Below the pieces are notes generated by a model, which ran no database searches, was not told the origin of the DNA, and saw only the letters and a program-made list of their open reading frames with translations. DNA of 64,000 nucleotides. Origin: a virus. Location: positions 1-64,000 of IMG/VR virus record IMGVR_UViG_3300021962_000084, one strand, 5' to 3'. This document shows, piece by piece, positions 37,039 to 46,723 of this stretch; position 1 is the first letter of the stretch, and each line of letters begins with the position of its first letter. The translations under genes and the position numbers were made by a program.

Positions 37039-40000
37039 ATGAGTAGTTTCATAGGTATTGACCCAAATGGTTTAAATCAAATAAGTTCTAGCGTAATATC
37101 ACTTTATGTTAGTGGAAGCCCTGTTATTAACGCTTCGCCAAAATCAGTAAGTATTGTTAATGCAGCAGCTTTTTCCGCTTCAATAATTGAAGTTAGTACA
37201 ATTGATTCTCCGGGTAGTTCTTCACTTGTAATAAGTGCAAACACACAAATAACAGGAGGACTTAACATTTCTGGATCTGTATCTGCATCTTTTTTAAGAG
37301 GAGACGGTAGTGGAATTACGAATATATCCGCTGAATCTATTGGTGACATTAATAGAATTAAATCAGGTTCAGCAATCGCTCAAATATCTCCAAACAGAGG
37401 TTTGGAAATTAATAAAGGTGTTACTATAAATGAATTTTTAATTCTAACTGGGAGTGCAAATATCAGTAGTAATCTAACAGTAGGTGGAAAAATTACAGCT
37501 ACTGAATTACATACAACATTTATTTCATCATCAATAATATATGCTACTGGTTCAAACAAATTTGGTGATAATGTTACTGATAGACAAGAAATTACTGGTA
37601 GTTTAAACATAAGTGGTTCGATAGTAGTAACCGGAGATACAATACCAACTGATAATACAACAAATGAAGTGTTGGTATTGAATACAACTACCGGTAGAAT
37701 TAGTAGAAGATTTGCAGCAGCAACTTCTGGTACTTCTGGTACATCAGGTACATCGGGAAGTAGTGGTTCAAGTGGAACTTCTGGCACATCAGGAACTTCT
37801 GGCACATCAGGAACTTCTGGCACATCGGGAAGTAGTGGTTCAAGTGGCTCAAGCGGAAGTAGTGGTACATCAGGAACTTCTGGTTCAAGCGGAACAAGAG
37901 GTACTTCTGGAAGTAGTGGTTCAAGTGGCTCATCTGGAACAAGCGGCTCATCTGGAACAAGCGGTAGTAGTGGTACTTCTGGGACAAGCGGCTCTTCAGG
38001 AACTTCTGGAAGTTCTGGTTCAAGTGGAAGTAGTGGAACATCTGGTTCAAGCGGTAGTAGTGGTTCTTCGGGAAGTAGTGGTAAAGATGGTTCAAGCGGC
38101 TCATCTGGAACTACTGGAACATCGGGTTCATCTGGAACTTCTGGTTTAACAGGAACTTCTGGTTCAAGTGGCTCTAGCGGAAGTAGTGGTGTAAGTGGTT
38201 CAAGTGGAAGTAGTGGAACTTCTGGTTCTAGCGGTAGTAGTGGTGTGAGTGGAGCAGGTGGAACTGCGGGTACATCTGGTAGTACAGGTACATCCGGCTC
38301 ATCTGGTATTTCTGGTTCAAGTGGCTCTAGCGGTAGTAGTGGAAGTAGTGGAACTTCTGGTTCAAGTGGTTCTTCTGGTTTAACTGGTGCTGGTGGTGGT
38401 AGTGGTTCTTCTGGTTCAAGTGGAAGTAGTGGCACAAGCGGAAGTTCTGGAACATCCGGTTCATCTGGAAGTAGTGGTTCATCCGGTACAAGCGGTTCAT
38501 CTGGAAGTAGTGGTATTTCTGGAGGTGCTGGTACAAGTGGTTCTTCTGGTACAAGTGGTTCAAGCGGAGTAAGTGGAAGTAGTGGGTCATCTGGGTCATC
38601 AGGTACTTCAGGTATATCTGGTTCATCTGGAAGTAGTGGTTCAAGTGGTTCATCTGGAACTAGCGGAAGTAGCGGTAAAGATGGAACAAGTGGTTCTGCT
38701 GGAACAAGTGGAAGTAGTGGAGTGAGTGGAAGTAGTGGTACATCTGGAAAAGATGGTACGGCTGGTTCGTCTGGTAGTAGTGGTTCGTCTGGTTCGTCTG
38801 GTAGTAGTGGAGCAGCAGGTACGAGTGGTAGTAGTGGAACTAGTGGCTCAAGTGGAACACGTGGTACTTCTGGTAGTAGTGGAGTAAGTGGTTCATCTGG
38901 AAGTAGTGGCTCATCGGGAACTAGCGGTTCATCGGGAACATCTGGGTCAAGTGGTACAACTGGAAGTTCTGGTAGTGGTGGTTCATCTGGCTCATCCGGT
39001 AGTAGTGGTTCAAGTGGAAGTAGTGGAAGTAGTGGTACAAGTGGCTCAAGTGGAAGTAGTGGAAGCTCGGGAACAAGTGGCACATCGGGAACTTCTGGTA
39101 CACAAGGTACATCAGGTTCTTCTGGATTATTAGCATTAACTGGTACAACTAATAATGGTGTAATCACATTAGATGGAACTGCACCAAATGGTACAGTTGA
39201 AGCAAATTTAACTTTTGATGGTACTACATTAGCAGTAACTGGTAACGCTACAATTAGTGGTAATCTTACTGTAAGTGGTACAACAACATATATTAATACA
39301 ACAACTTTAAATGTAGGTGATAATATCATCACATTAAATGCTGATTTTGCATCTGGTGCACCAACTGAAAATGCTGGTATTGAAGTAAGGAGAGGTTCAT
39401 CATCAACGGTTTCTTTCTATTGGAATGAATCAACTGATAGATGGTATGCAGATAATACATTAGAAGTAGCTGGTAACGTTGTTCTTAGTGGTACAATTGA
39501 TACGGGACAAGGAGCAACCGAAGTTTACTTAATGAACCAAAATATTAGAACTACGGATTCTCCAACTTTCGCAGGTTTAATATTGAATGGTACATTAGAT
39601 ATGAATAACAATGACATTACTGAAGTTAATGCATTGACATTTAATGATCCTGGTCCAAACGAAGGTATTAATTGGGCTGGTGGAAACCTTTGGAGAATAT
39701 ATGAATCTCCTGATGATTTAACAACAAACTCTGCTGGTAATTTACAAATAGTCCAAGGTACAACTAGGAGAGGAACTTGGGATACATCTGGTAACTACAC
39801 ACAAATTGGAAATATCTATGCAGATTCAATAATTGATAGAAATAATAACTCATATAATTTAGACCCAGCAGGAAGCTCGAATCTATATGGGTTAAGAATA
39901 TATAATGCATTTGATACAGCAACATCAGATGTTTATGCTAGTGTAAGAGTTATTAGAAATAATGGTTCTAATGCCGGTAATGATGGTATGTTTATTGGTT

Positions 40001-43000
40001 ATGGTAATGCAGGTGGTGGTATAACTAGAATATTTGGTGGTGGTGCAACTGGTGGAGCATTGGAAAAATACTCAACTTATACATATGAACCGGGTTCATT
40101 TAGAGCACCAATATTCTATGATTCTGATGATACAAACTATTATTTAAACCCAGCATCAACATCTGTTTTAAATACTAATGTTGTAAGCATACATAGATTA
40201 GATAGCAATTATGGTGAAAGATTATTTGGAATTTCTTTCCCGAATGGTACAGCTAACCAAGCATTTGATATACGAATAGGTAACGTATCTCTTTGGGGTT
40301 ATATTGAAGTTGAAATAACAGGAACATATTCATTCCAAAATACACCTGGTAAATTAACCAAAAGTTTTGCAATTGGTACAAATCCCGGTAATAACATCTA
40401 TGCAAATACAAGTAGAGTATCCGATGTTATGGGACCTATTGCAGATAATATTTCCATTGGAGAATTTGCATGGGATTCTGGAAATAGTACCTTTAGAATA
40501 CCAATTTCTCATATAGTTTCATCTGGAAACTCATACACTGTTAAAATAAGAGTGTTTAGCCATGGTGGTGGTGTAGGAAGTCATTTGGCATCAATGACAA
40601 TGTCACCAATATACACATTATCTGCATTAGCACAACATACCGCAGTAACATTTAATACAAATGTTTTTGTAAGTGGTGAGGTGAGAGGAACATTGTTTAG
40701 AGATATAGATGATAACAATTATTATCTAAATCCAAACAGTACTTCTCGTATTAGAAGAACTGATATTGTAGCAAGTGGAGCTGGATGGGATGACCAATTA
40801 AATCTTTACTCATCGGACCAAAGTAATAGATGGAATATCTTAACGGATAGTGGTGCATCAAATTATTTAAGATTTGCATATAATAATTCGGAAAGATTTA
40901 GAATGCAACCAAATGGAGATACCTATAACTTTGGTGCATTTTTAGCAGATATTTATTATGATAGAAACAATACAGCATATTACATTGACCCAACATCAAC
41001 TCAATCAATAAGAACTGTTGGTGATTGGAGAAGTGATTCATCTACATGGACAGGTGAATTTGCAGGTAAGATTCAATATCATAGTACTAACTGGTATTTC
41101 CAATACGCTGGTTCATTTATATTCAGAAATAGTGGAGGTTCAAACGTAACTTATGGTGATACATCTGGTAACCTTTGGGCAGTAGCATCAATGCGCTCTC
41201 CTGTTTTTTATGATAATGATGATACAACGTATAGAGTTGACCCTAATGGTAATTCGGTATTAGTAAACACATTTGCTAGTAGATACTTTACGCTTTACAA
41301 TAACTTTGGTGATACAACAAATAATGCACCTTGGTATGGATTGGGTGGTTCTAATGTTGGAGGACCTTTTGGTGGTTCTATGGTTCAATTAGCTGGTTAT
41401 TATGGCTTACGATTAAGAAGTGCAAACATAACTTTTGAATTAGATGGACCTAACTATGGTGCATCTTGGACTTGGACAAATAATAACTTTGCATCTGCGG
41501 CACAAGTAAGAGGAACATCTTTTTATGATTACAATAATACAGCATATTATTTAGACCCGAATGGTACATCTAACTTATATGATGTTTATTCATATTCTTA
41601 TAGAGGTAATGGTAACGTTGGTGGAACTGGAAACGCATCTTGGCATCCATCTGGTATTTACTCTGCTGGATATAACTGGTTGTATGGTGGTATCAATGGT
41701 GGTGGTAGTTCTGGTACAAACTTTAGTGATTTAAGAGCAAATATATTCTATGATTATAATGACACTAACTATTTTATAGACCCTAATACAACTGCAACTT
41801 CATTAAGAATAGCTGGTGGTATCAAACAAAGAAATATAGTTGGTAGACCTTACGCTGTTTGGGGTTCTAGTGGAACAACTGGAGCAGTAGTTATTAAATT
41901 CCCTGGTGGAATTGGTAACTATGGTATGATTCATGCTGTAATTGACATTTATGAATATAATGGAAGTGCGGCAGCAACCGTAATAGTTGGTGGACATAAC
42001 TGGAATGGTGCATGGTATAACTATAATGCAAACGTTGTAGGATATACTGATAAGCAAGTTAGAGTTGGTGTTAAAGATGGTAGATATTGTATCGTAATTG
42101 GTACTGGTGGTTCTTCTTGGTCTTATGGGCAGGTGGTTCTTCGTAAAATACAAAATGGTACATATTACGATGGAGTGATGGATGTTGCTGAAGGATATTC
42201 GGTAGCAATCGAATCCGATTCATATAGCTGGATTTCTGGTGACCTTCAAGTTCTTAGAAGTAGAGACATCTATGGTGTAAACTATGTACAAGCGCCAATA
42301 TTCTACGATACAAACTCAGCATATTTTGGAGATTTTGGTTCTGAAATAAGAATGCCTTACGCAAATGGAGGTACTATGAGATTGAGAACTAATACACATT
42401 GGGATTCTCAATCTGGTATTGACCTTATTGGTGGGGCTGGTGAATTCCGTATGAGTTCGGATAGTGGTAATCTTAATCTTAGAATTGATGGTTGGTTAAT
42501 TGCATACGATTATGTTCAGGGATTGGGAGCAATGTATTCTCCAATTTATTATGATAGTGATAACTCAGGATATTATACAAATCCTGCAGGATATTCTAAC
42601 ATGAACGAAGGTAACTTTGCTGGTAGAGTATGGTATAGCAACTATTTGGTAAGTAGGAATAGTGGTGGTATGATGGGTGATTACAATGTAAATGGTACAT
42701 CATCTAAAGTAATTTGGACTATTGGTGAATCTTGGCCAATCGGTAATATGTACGGATTGGGTTATGAGTATGGAAGTGGATATGACCATCACTTAGCATT
42801 GAGAAATAATGGTACAACTTACTCTCGTTTTGGATTTGCCGGTGGAGCATTTATTGGTGGTAACTTAACATTAGGTTCTGATTTATATGCATATAGATTT
42901 TACGATAGAGATAATACAGGATATTATGATGACCCGGCTGGAACATCTCGTAGAAACTATGATGTAACTAATAGAATTAAACTTGTTAATAACGTAAACA

Positions 43001-46000
43001 ATGAACCTCGTTGGGATTTCTCAGCTTATGTAGTTGAGGCACAACATTGGTATGGTAACAATTCATCTATGACAATGTATATGGGTGAGGGTAGTAATAC
43101 AATTCAAATACCTGGTAGTGGTGGTATTAGACCTCAACTAATGTATGATTATAATGATACATCATATTATGTTGACCCTAGAAGTACAACTAATTTATAC
43201 GCAATTACTGATTATACTCGTAGAGCAGCATTTAACTTAGGTAGAATGCTTACAACCCGTAGAGATATTACATCAGACCAAAACCATTGGACTGGTACGT
43301 GGGGTTGGGGTACATCTTATGGTACGTGGGCAAGTGCTTGGGAAGCTGGATTTAGTGGATGGGATATTTGGGGTAGTGGAACTGACCACCCGCAAGGTGG
43401 TGGATATGTTCATGCTCAAGGTATTGTTTCTGGTCAACACTATGCAACATCTGGTGGTGGAACTGCTTATGGCTGGCAAATGGTTGGTGCTGGAGATGCT
43501 GATAGCCGTTGGTGGTTAAGAGGTAAGTGGGGTGGTACTGTTCGTCCGTGGTATGAGATAATGCTGTATGGTAGAAACATCGGTGGTGGTACATTCTATG
43601 CTGGATATTGGTACGATGGAAATGATACTGGATATTATGTAGACCCTAATGGTTCTACACAATTAAGAACGGTGTATGCAAACGACTGGTTCAGACCACA
43701 AGGATGTACTGGTATTTATTTACAATCTTATGATAAAGGTATTTGGTCTCCTGAATGTGCCGGAAACACTTATGGCACTGTAAACACTTATGGTAGTGGT
43801 AGAAATGGATGGTACGGATGGGGTATTAGTTCTCGTTATGTATTAATGACAACAACCGGCGATAACGTTGGTATGCATGATAATAGCAGAAGTTGGATTT
43901 GGTATATGAGTGGTGGTGACCTTAACTTATATTGGGCAGGTAACCGTAGAGCGTTAATTACCGATTACGGAGTGTATTCCGATAACCAAGTTAGAGCAGC
44001 TATATATTATGACCACAATACTTCATTTTATTTTAATGGTGATGGTGATAGTAGATGGAATGGCTTGGATGATTACTCTAAAATGAGAATTGGATTGACC
44101 GGCAGAGGTAACTTCCGTAGAAACGATTATACATCAGATACTGCTTATTGGGTTGGTTCAATGGGTTGGGGTACAACTGATATGAATTCAGTAGCCTCTT
44201 GGGGCTCCGGCTTTATTGATTCTTGGTCAAACCCTGGAAACCAACCTAGCGGAACAAGCCATTGGGTTGGTACACAAGCGTTCCACTATGCGTATGGTGG
44301 AAATAGTAACACTGGTTGGCAGTTGGTTGGAGGTCCGATAAGTAACTTAAGGTTTAGAAATGCCTGGGGTGGTTGGTCTGGATGGACAACTGTTGCAATG
44401 CATGACCGTAATGATGGTAGTGGTGGTTGGTTATATGCTGGTGGATACTATGATGCAAATAATACTGGATATTATGTAAATCCTGACTCCACATCTGAAT
44501 TTTATAGAGTAAATGTAGCAGAATATCTATATGCTAGAAATGGTTGTGGTAGAATTTATCTTTCAGGTAACTTACACATAGATTCTTTCTGTGGAAATGA
44601 CATTTATTTACAATATTATTCAAATAGACCAATAAGAATGTATTATTGGTTAGAAATGAATGGTTATGACATTTATGGTGTTAGTGGTTTATATGCAACT
44701 ATAATGTATGACCGTAATAATACGGGATACTATATAGACCCAGCATCTTCATCGCAACTTCACTATGTGATGGCAAACAACTGGTTTAGACCGCAAGGTT
44801 GTACTGGTGTTTATTGGAATGATTATGGACATGGTATTTGGTCTCCTGAATGTGAGGGTAACCCGTATGGACATATCGCAACTTATGGTGGTGGTAGAAA
44901 CGGATGGTATGGGTATGGTGTAGGTAGTAGATATACCTTAATGAGTACTTTAGGTCATAACTTTGGTCTACATGATACATCTTATGGTTGGATTTGGTAT
45001 ATGAGTGGTGGTGAATTACAAATGTACTATAATGGTTCTAGAAGAATGGTTACTACCGGATGGGGTGTTTATGTAGACCAATATTTAGAAGCTGGTTCTT
45101 CGTTAAGAGCACCAATATTCTATGATAACCAAGATACTGGATACTATTTAGACCCACATAATACCGATGACCAAGGTTTAAGAATGAGAGGTGGTGCACT
45201 TCACGGACCTAACTGGTGGTGGGGAGCTTATCTAAGAGTTGGTACAAATAGTAGAGTTGATAGCTGGGCAAGTATGTTCACATCAAATGGTAACTTACAC
45301 ATTGATTCTCGTAATGGTTACCCAATGTATCTTAACTGGCATAATGGTAACGTTGTTTATGTTGAAAACTCAATAGAGGCACAAATCTTCTATGATAGAA
45401 ATGATACTGGATACTATTTTGGTTCAAGTTCTGGTGATGGTAGATTTAGATACACTAACACAAATGGTGGTTTCTCACAATCAAACAACCAATTCCAATT
45501 TAACGTAAACAGAGGTTACTATAATGGTAGTACCAATACAGGTAACTTACAAGCATATTCGGAAGGTAATAACTCGGCATTCTTCTCTTGGCATAAGACG
45601 GGTGTATATGCAACAAATATGGGATTGGATGGTGATAACGTTATTCGTATTGGTGGATGGTCTATGTCAGCAAATAGATGGCAATTAGACCCATCTGGTA
45701 ATATGTATGCAGCTGGTAACGTTGTAGCATATTCATCTGATGAAAGATTGAAAGAAAATATCACTACAATTCCTAATGCATTAAAAATGTTAAACGAATT
45801 GAGAGGTGTTTATTTTGATTGGAAACCTATTGTTGACAGTTTAGGATTTTATCCTGAAGATAGACATGATATTGGAGTTATTGCACAAGAAGTTGAAAGA
45901 GTAATACCACAAGCTATTAAACCAGCTCCGTTTGATGCACTTTCTGATGGTAAATCATTATCTGGACAGAATTATAAAACTGTACAACTTGAAAAAATTG

Positions 46001-46107
46001 TTCCTGTATTAATTCAATCTGTAAAAGAACAACAAAAAATTATCGAAGAACAAAGTTCGGAAATTGAAAAATTGAAAAAAATAGTTTATGAATTTATAAA
46101 CAAATAA
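37039..46107 (+). CDS. Giant fibre/adhesin, 3022 aa, with collagen-like tract and S74 intramolecular chaperone
   Basis: Residues 1-228 carry short fibre modules, including ISSSIIYATGSNKFGDN. Residues 229-698 are collagen-like. An adapter (GTTNNGVITLDGTAPNG) and a beta-rich part follow to about 920. Residues about 930-2800 hold about 17 YD modules (FYDRNNTGYYIDP...S) that link lectin-like domains rich in Trp, Tyr and Gly. The C-terminal 123 residues are a peptidase S74 chaperone of endosialidase: YSSDERLKENI, with the Ser-Lys pair at S2900/K2905, then FDWKP, HDIGVIAQEVERVIPQAI and a coiled-coil end (QKIIEEQSSEIEKLKKIV). In this family the chaperone drives trimerisation and then cuts itself off before the Ser (family knowledge). 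Both key residues are present, so self-cleavage is expected. The likely role is the main receptor-binding fibre. Confidence 0.9.
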   Translation: MSSFIGIDPNGLNQISSSVISLYVSGSPVINASPKSVSIVNAAAFSASIIEVSTIDSPGSSSLVISANTQITGGLNISGSVSASFLRGDGSGITNISAESIGDINRIKSGSAIAQISPNRGLEINKGVTINEFLILTGSANISSNLTVGGKITATELHTTFISSSIIYATGSNKFGDNVTDRQEITGSLNISGSIVVTGDTIPTDNTTNEVLVLNTTTGRISRRFAAATSGTSGTSGTSGSSGSSGTSGTSGTSGTSGTSGTSGSSGSSGSSGSSGTSGTSGSSGTRGTSGSSGSSGSSGTSGSSGTSGSSGTSGTSGSSGTSGSSGSSGSSGTSGSSGSSGSSGSSGKDGSSGSSGTTGTSGSSGTSGLTGTSGSSGSSGSSGVSGSSGSSGTSGSSGSSGVSGAGGTAGTSGSTGTSGSSGISGSSGSSGSSGSSGTSGSSGSSGLTGAGGGSGSSGSSGSSGTSGSSGTSGSSGSSGSSGTSGSSGSSGISGGAGTSGSSGTSGSSGVSGSSGSSGSSGTSGISGSSGSSGSSGSSGTSGSSGKDGTSGSAGTSGSSGVSGSSGTSGKDGTAGSSGSSGSSGSSGSSGAAGTSGSSGTSGSSGTRGTSGSSGVSGSSGSSGSSGTSGSSGTSGSSGTTGSSGSGGSSGSSGSSGSSGSSGSSGTSGSSGSSGSSGTSGTSGTSGTQGTSGSSGLLALTGTTNNGVITLDGTAPNGTVEANLTFDGTTLAVTGNATISGNLTVSGTTTYINTTTLNVGDNIITLNADFASGAPTENAGIEVRRGSSSTVSFYWNESTDRWYADNTLEVAGNVVLSGTIDTGQGATEVYLMNQNIRTTDSPTFAGLILNGTLDMNNNDITEVNALTFNDPGPNEGINWAGGNLWRIYESPDDLTTNSAGNLQIVQGTTRRGTWDTSGNYTQIGNIYADSIIDRNNNSYNLDPAGSSNLYGLRIYNAFDTATSDVYASVRVIRNNGSNAGNDGMFIGYGNAGGGITRIFGGGATGGALEKYSTYTYEPGSFRAPIFYDSDDTNYYLNPASTSVLNTNVVSIHRLDSNYGERLFGISFPNGTANQAFDIRIGNVSLWGYIEVEITGTYSFQNTPGKLTKSFAIGTNPGNNIYANTSRVSDVMGPIADNISIGEFAWDSGNSTFRIPISHIVSSGNSYTVKIRVFSHGGGVGSHLASMTMSPIYTLSALAQHTAVTFNTNVFVSGEVRGTLFRDIDDNNYYLNPNSTSRIRRTDIVASGAGWDDQLNLYSSDQSNRWNILTDSGASNYLRFAYNNSERFRMQPNGDTYNFGAFLADIYYDRNNTAYYIDPTSTQSIRTVGDWRSDSSTWTGEFAGKIQYHSTNWYFQYAGSFIFRNSGGSNVTYGDTSGNLWAVASMRSPVFYDNDDTTYRVDPNGNSVLVNTFASRYFTLYNNFGDTTNNAPWYGLGGSNVGGPFGGSMVQLAGYYGLRLRSANITFELDGPNYGASWTWTNNNFASAAQVRGTSFYDYNNTAYYLDPNGTSNLYDVYSYSYRGNGNVGGTGNASWHPSGIYSAGYNWLYGGINGGGSSGTNFSDLRANIFYDYNDTNYFIDPNTTATSLRIAGGIKQRNIVGRPYAVWGSSGTTGAVVIKFPGGIGNYGMIHAVIDIYEYNGSAAATVIVGGHNWNGAWYNYNANVVGYTDKQVRVGVKDGRYCIVIGTGGSSWSYGQVVLRKIQNGTYYDGVMDVAEGYSVAIESDSYSWISGDLQVLRSRDIYGVNYVQAPIFYDTNSAYFGDFGSEIRMPYANGGTMRLRTNTHWDSQSGIDLIGGAGEFRMSSDSGNLNLRIDGWLIAYDYVQGLGAMYSPIYYDSDNSGYYTNPAGYSNMNEGNFAGRVWYSNYLVSRNSGGMMGDYNVNGTSSKVIWTIGESWPIGNMYGLGYEYGSGYDHHLALRNNGTTYSRFGFAGGAFIGGNLTLGSDLYAYRFYDRDNTGYYDDPAGTSRRNYDVTNRIKLVNNVNNEPRWDFSAYVVEAQHWYGNNSSMTMYMGEGSNTIQIPGSGGIRPQLMYDYNDTSYYVDPRSTTNLYAITDYTRRAAFNLGRMLTTRRDITSDQNHWTGTWGWGTSYGTWASAWEAGFSGWDIWGSGTDHPQGGGYVHAQGIVSGQHYATSGGGTAYGWQMVGAGDADSRWWLRGKWGGTVRPWYEIMLYGRNIGGGTFYAGYWYDGNDTGYYVDPNGSTQLRTVYANDWFRPQGCTGIYLQSYDKGIWSPECAGNTYGTVNTYGSGRNGWYGWGISSRYVLMTTTGDNVGMHDNSRSWIWYMSGGDLNLYWAGNRRALITDYGVYSDNQVRAAIYYDHNTSFYFNGDGDSRWNGLDDYSKMRIGLTGRGNFRRNDYTSDTAYWVGSMGWGTTDMNSVASWGSGFIDSWSNPGNQPSGTSHWVGTQAFHYAYGGNSNTGWQLVGGPISNLRFRNAWGGWSGWTTVAMHDRNDGSGGWLYAGGYYDANNTGYYVNPDSTSEFYRVNVAEYLYARNGCGRIYLSGNLHIDSFCGNDIYLQYYSNRPIRMYYWLEMNGYDIYGVSGLYATIMYDRNNTGYYIDPASSSQLHYVMANNWFRPQGCTGVYWNDYGHGIWSPECEGNPYGHIATYGGGRNGWYGYGVGSRYTLMSTLGHNFGLHDTSYGWIWYMSGGELQMYYNGSRRMVTTGWGVYVDQYLEAGSSLRAPIFYDNQDTGYYLDPHNTDDQGLRMRGGALHGPNWWWGAYLRVGTNSRVDSWASMFTSNGNLHIDSRNGYPMYLNWHNGNVVYVENSIEAQIFYDRNDTGYYFGSSSGDGRFRYTNTNGGFSQSNNQFQFNVNRGYYNGSTNTGNLQAYSEGNNSAFFSWHKTGVYATNMGLDGDNVIRIGGWSMSANRWQLDPSGNMYAAGNVVAYSSDERLKENITTIPNALKMLNELRGVYFDWKPIVDSLGFYPEDRHDIGVIAQEVERVIPQAIKPAPFDALSDGKSLSGQNYKTVQLEKIVPVLIQSVKEQQKIIEEQSSEIEKLKKIVYEFINK
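37725..39130 (+). repeat. Collagen-like tract, about 156 triplets
   Basis: Uninterrupted Gly-X-Y, mainly GSS and GTS with a few GKD, GVS and GRG-type triplets. Unlike the 3646-residue fibre it has no GLDGTFFG interruptions. Confidence 0.9.
37774..37827 (+). repeat. Three 18-bp tandem repeats in the collagen tract
   Basis: The unit GGAACTTCTGGCACATCA occurs three times in a row, the last copy with one change (final G). It encodes GTSGTS with codons that differ from the 18-bp unit in the fibre gene at 1618. Confidence 0.85.
39829..45420 (+). repeat. About 17 YD modules
   Basis: Each copy encodes a 15-20 residue motif such as IFYDSDDTNYYLNPASTSVL or SFYDYNNTAYYLDPNGTSNLY. The constant part is YD-x-(N/D)-(N/D/T)-T-x-Y-Y-x-(D/N)-P. 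Copies lie between larger variable domains. Confidence 0.8.
43210..45120 (+). repeat. Segmental duplication of a two-domain unit
   Basis: A unit from about 43210 to 44030 is repeated from about 44071 to 45120. Both contain a WG-rich domain (TWGWGTSYGTW / SMGWGTTDMNS) followed by a domain with CTG(I/V)Y, GIWSPEC.GN.YG and IWYMSGG. The second copy has an extra YD-containing insert. Confidence 0.8.
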
Positions 46108-46137
46108 TAATTGGTTACCTTTTTTAAAAAATACACA

Positions 46138-46145
46138 TATTTATA
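46138..46145 (+). promoter_or_regulatory. Candidate phage late promoter (TATTTATA)
   Basis: It lies 17 bases before the ATG at 46163, in the 55-base gap after the giant fibre. Confidence 0.5.
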
Positions 46146-46162
46146 CATAAAAGAAATATATT

Positions 46163-46588
46163 ATGGCATATACAGAACAATGGAGTCTTAAAAGTCTAAA
46201 AAAGCAAAATTATAATGGACTTGAGGGTGTTATCATTGGCACTCAATGGGAAGTAAAAGTAATTGATACTGATGGATATAGTGGTAGTTTTCAAGGAGCT
46301 ACACCATTTCCAGCAGCAGATGTAAATGTTGATTCATTCACATCGTATAGTGAACTTACTCAAGAACAAGTATTGGGATGGATTAAAAATCATGTAAGTG
46401 GTTCTAACCCATCTACAAATTACTGGAATCATATTATGGGTAGAATTCAGAAAGATATTGATGGGCAGAAATATACTGTTACCAGCGTAAATGAATATGA
46501 ATTACCTTGGTATACTGGTTCATTATCTGGTTCAGTAACACCTGACCCACTTGCTAATGAAGCAAGATATATGGCACAACCAGAATAA
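46163..46588 (+). CDS. Conserved phage protein of unknown function, 141 aa
   Basis: Reads MAYTEQWSLKSLKKQNYNG, VIIGTQWEVKVIDTDGYSGS, GATPFPAADVNVDSFTSYSE, LTQEQVLGWIKNHVSGSN, and ends with a Pro-rich tail. The order 'W.i..l......V...W.....D.dG..G.f.GATPf', then 'LTE..VlgWI', is one I recall from small proteins scattered in T4-like and other marine phages. Their function is unknown to me. The gene has its own promoter-like motif and a strong terminator behind it, so it is a single-gene unit between the fibres and the tail sheath. That isolation suggests independent dosage, as for a virion part or assembly factor (inference). Confidence 0.75.
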   Translation: MAYTEQWSLKSLKKQNYNGLEGVIIGTQWEVKVIDTDGYSGSFQGATPFPAADVNVDSFTSYSELTQEQVLGWIKNHVSGSNPSTNYWNHIMGRIQKDIDGQKYTVTSVNEYELPWYTGSLSGSVTPDPLANEARYMAQPE

Positions 46589-46609
46589 TGGTTTTTAGTT
46601 CAAATATTA

Positions 46610-46653
46610 AAAAGACCCAAACATTAATATTAAAATTGTGTTTTGGGTCTTTT
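46610..46653 (+). terminator. Rho-independent terminator before the tail sheath gene
   Basis: A long hairpin with the arms AAAAGACCCAAA and TTTGGGTCTTTT; the flanking A and T runs make it readable on both strands. It lies 22 bases past the stop codon. Confidence 0.85.
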
Positions 46654-46658
46654 CATTA

Positions 46659-46666
46659 TATTTATA
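46659..46666 (+). promoter_or_regulatory. Candidate phage late promoter (TATTTATA)
   Basis: It follows the terminator directly and lies 57 bases before the sheath ATG, which leaves a 5' leader of roughly 50 bases. Confidence 0.5.
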
Positions 46667-46712
46667 TGTGTATTTTTATAACATTAATAAATACAAACCT
46701 AAAATACAAATT

Positions 46713-46716
46713 GGAG
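46713..46716 (+). promoter_or_regulatory. Shine-Dalgarno site of the tail sheath gene
   Basis: GGAG lies 7 bases before the ATG at 46724. Most other genes in the window lack such a site, so this one is unusual and fits a highly expressed protein. Confidence 0.65.
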
Positions 46717-46723
46717 AAATAAA

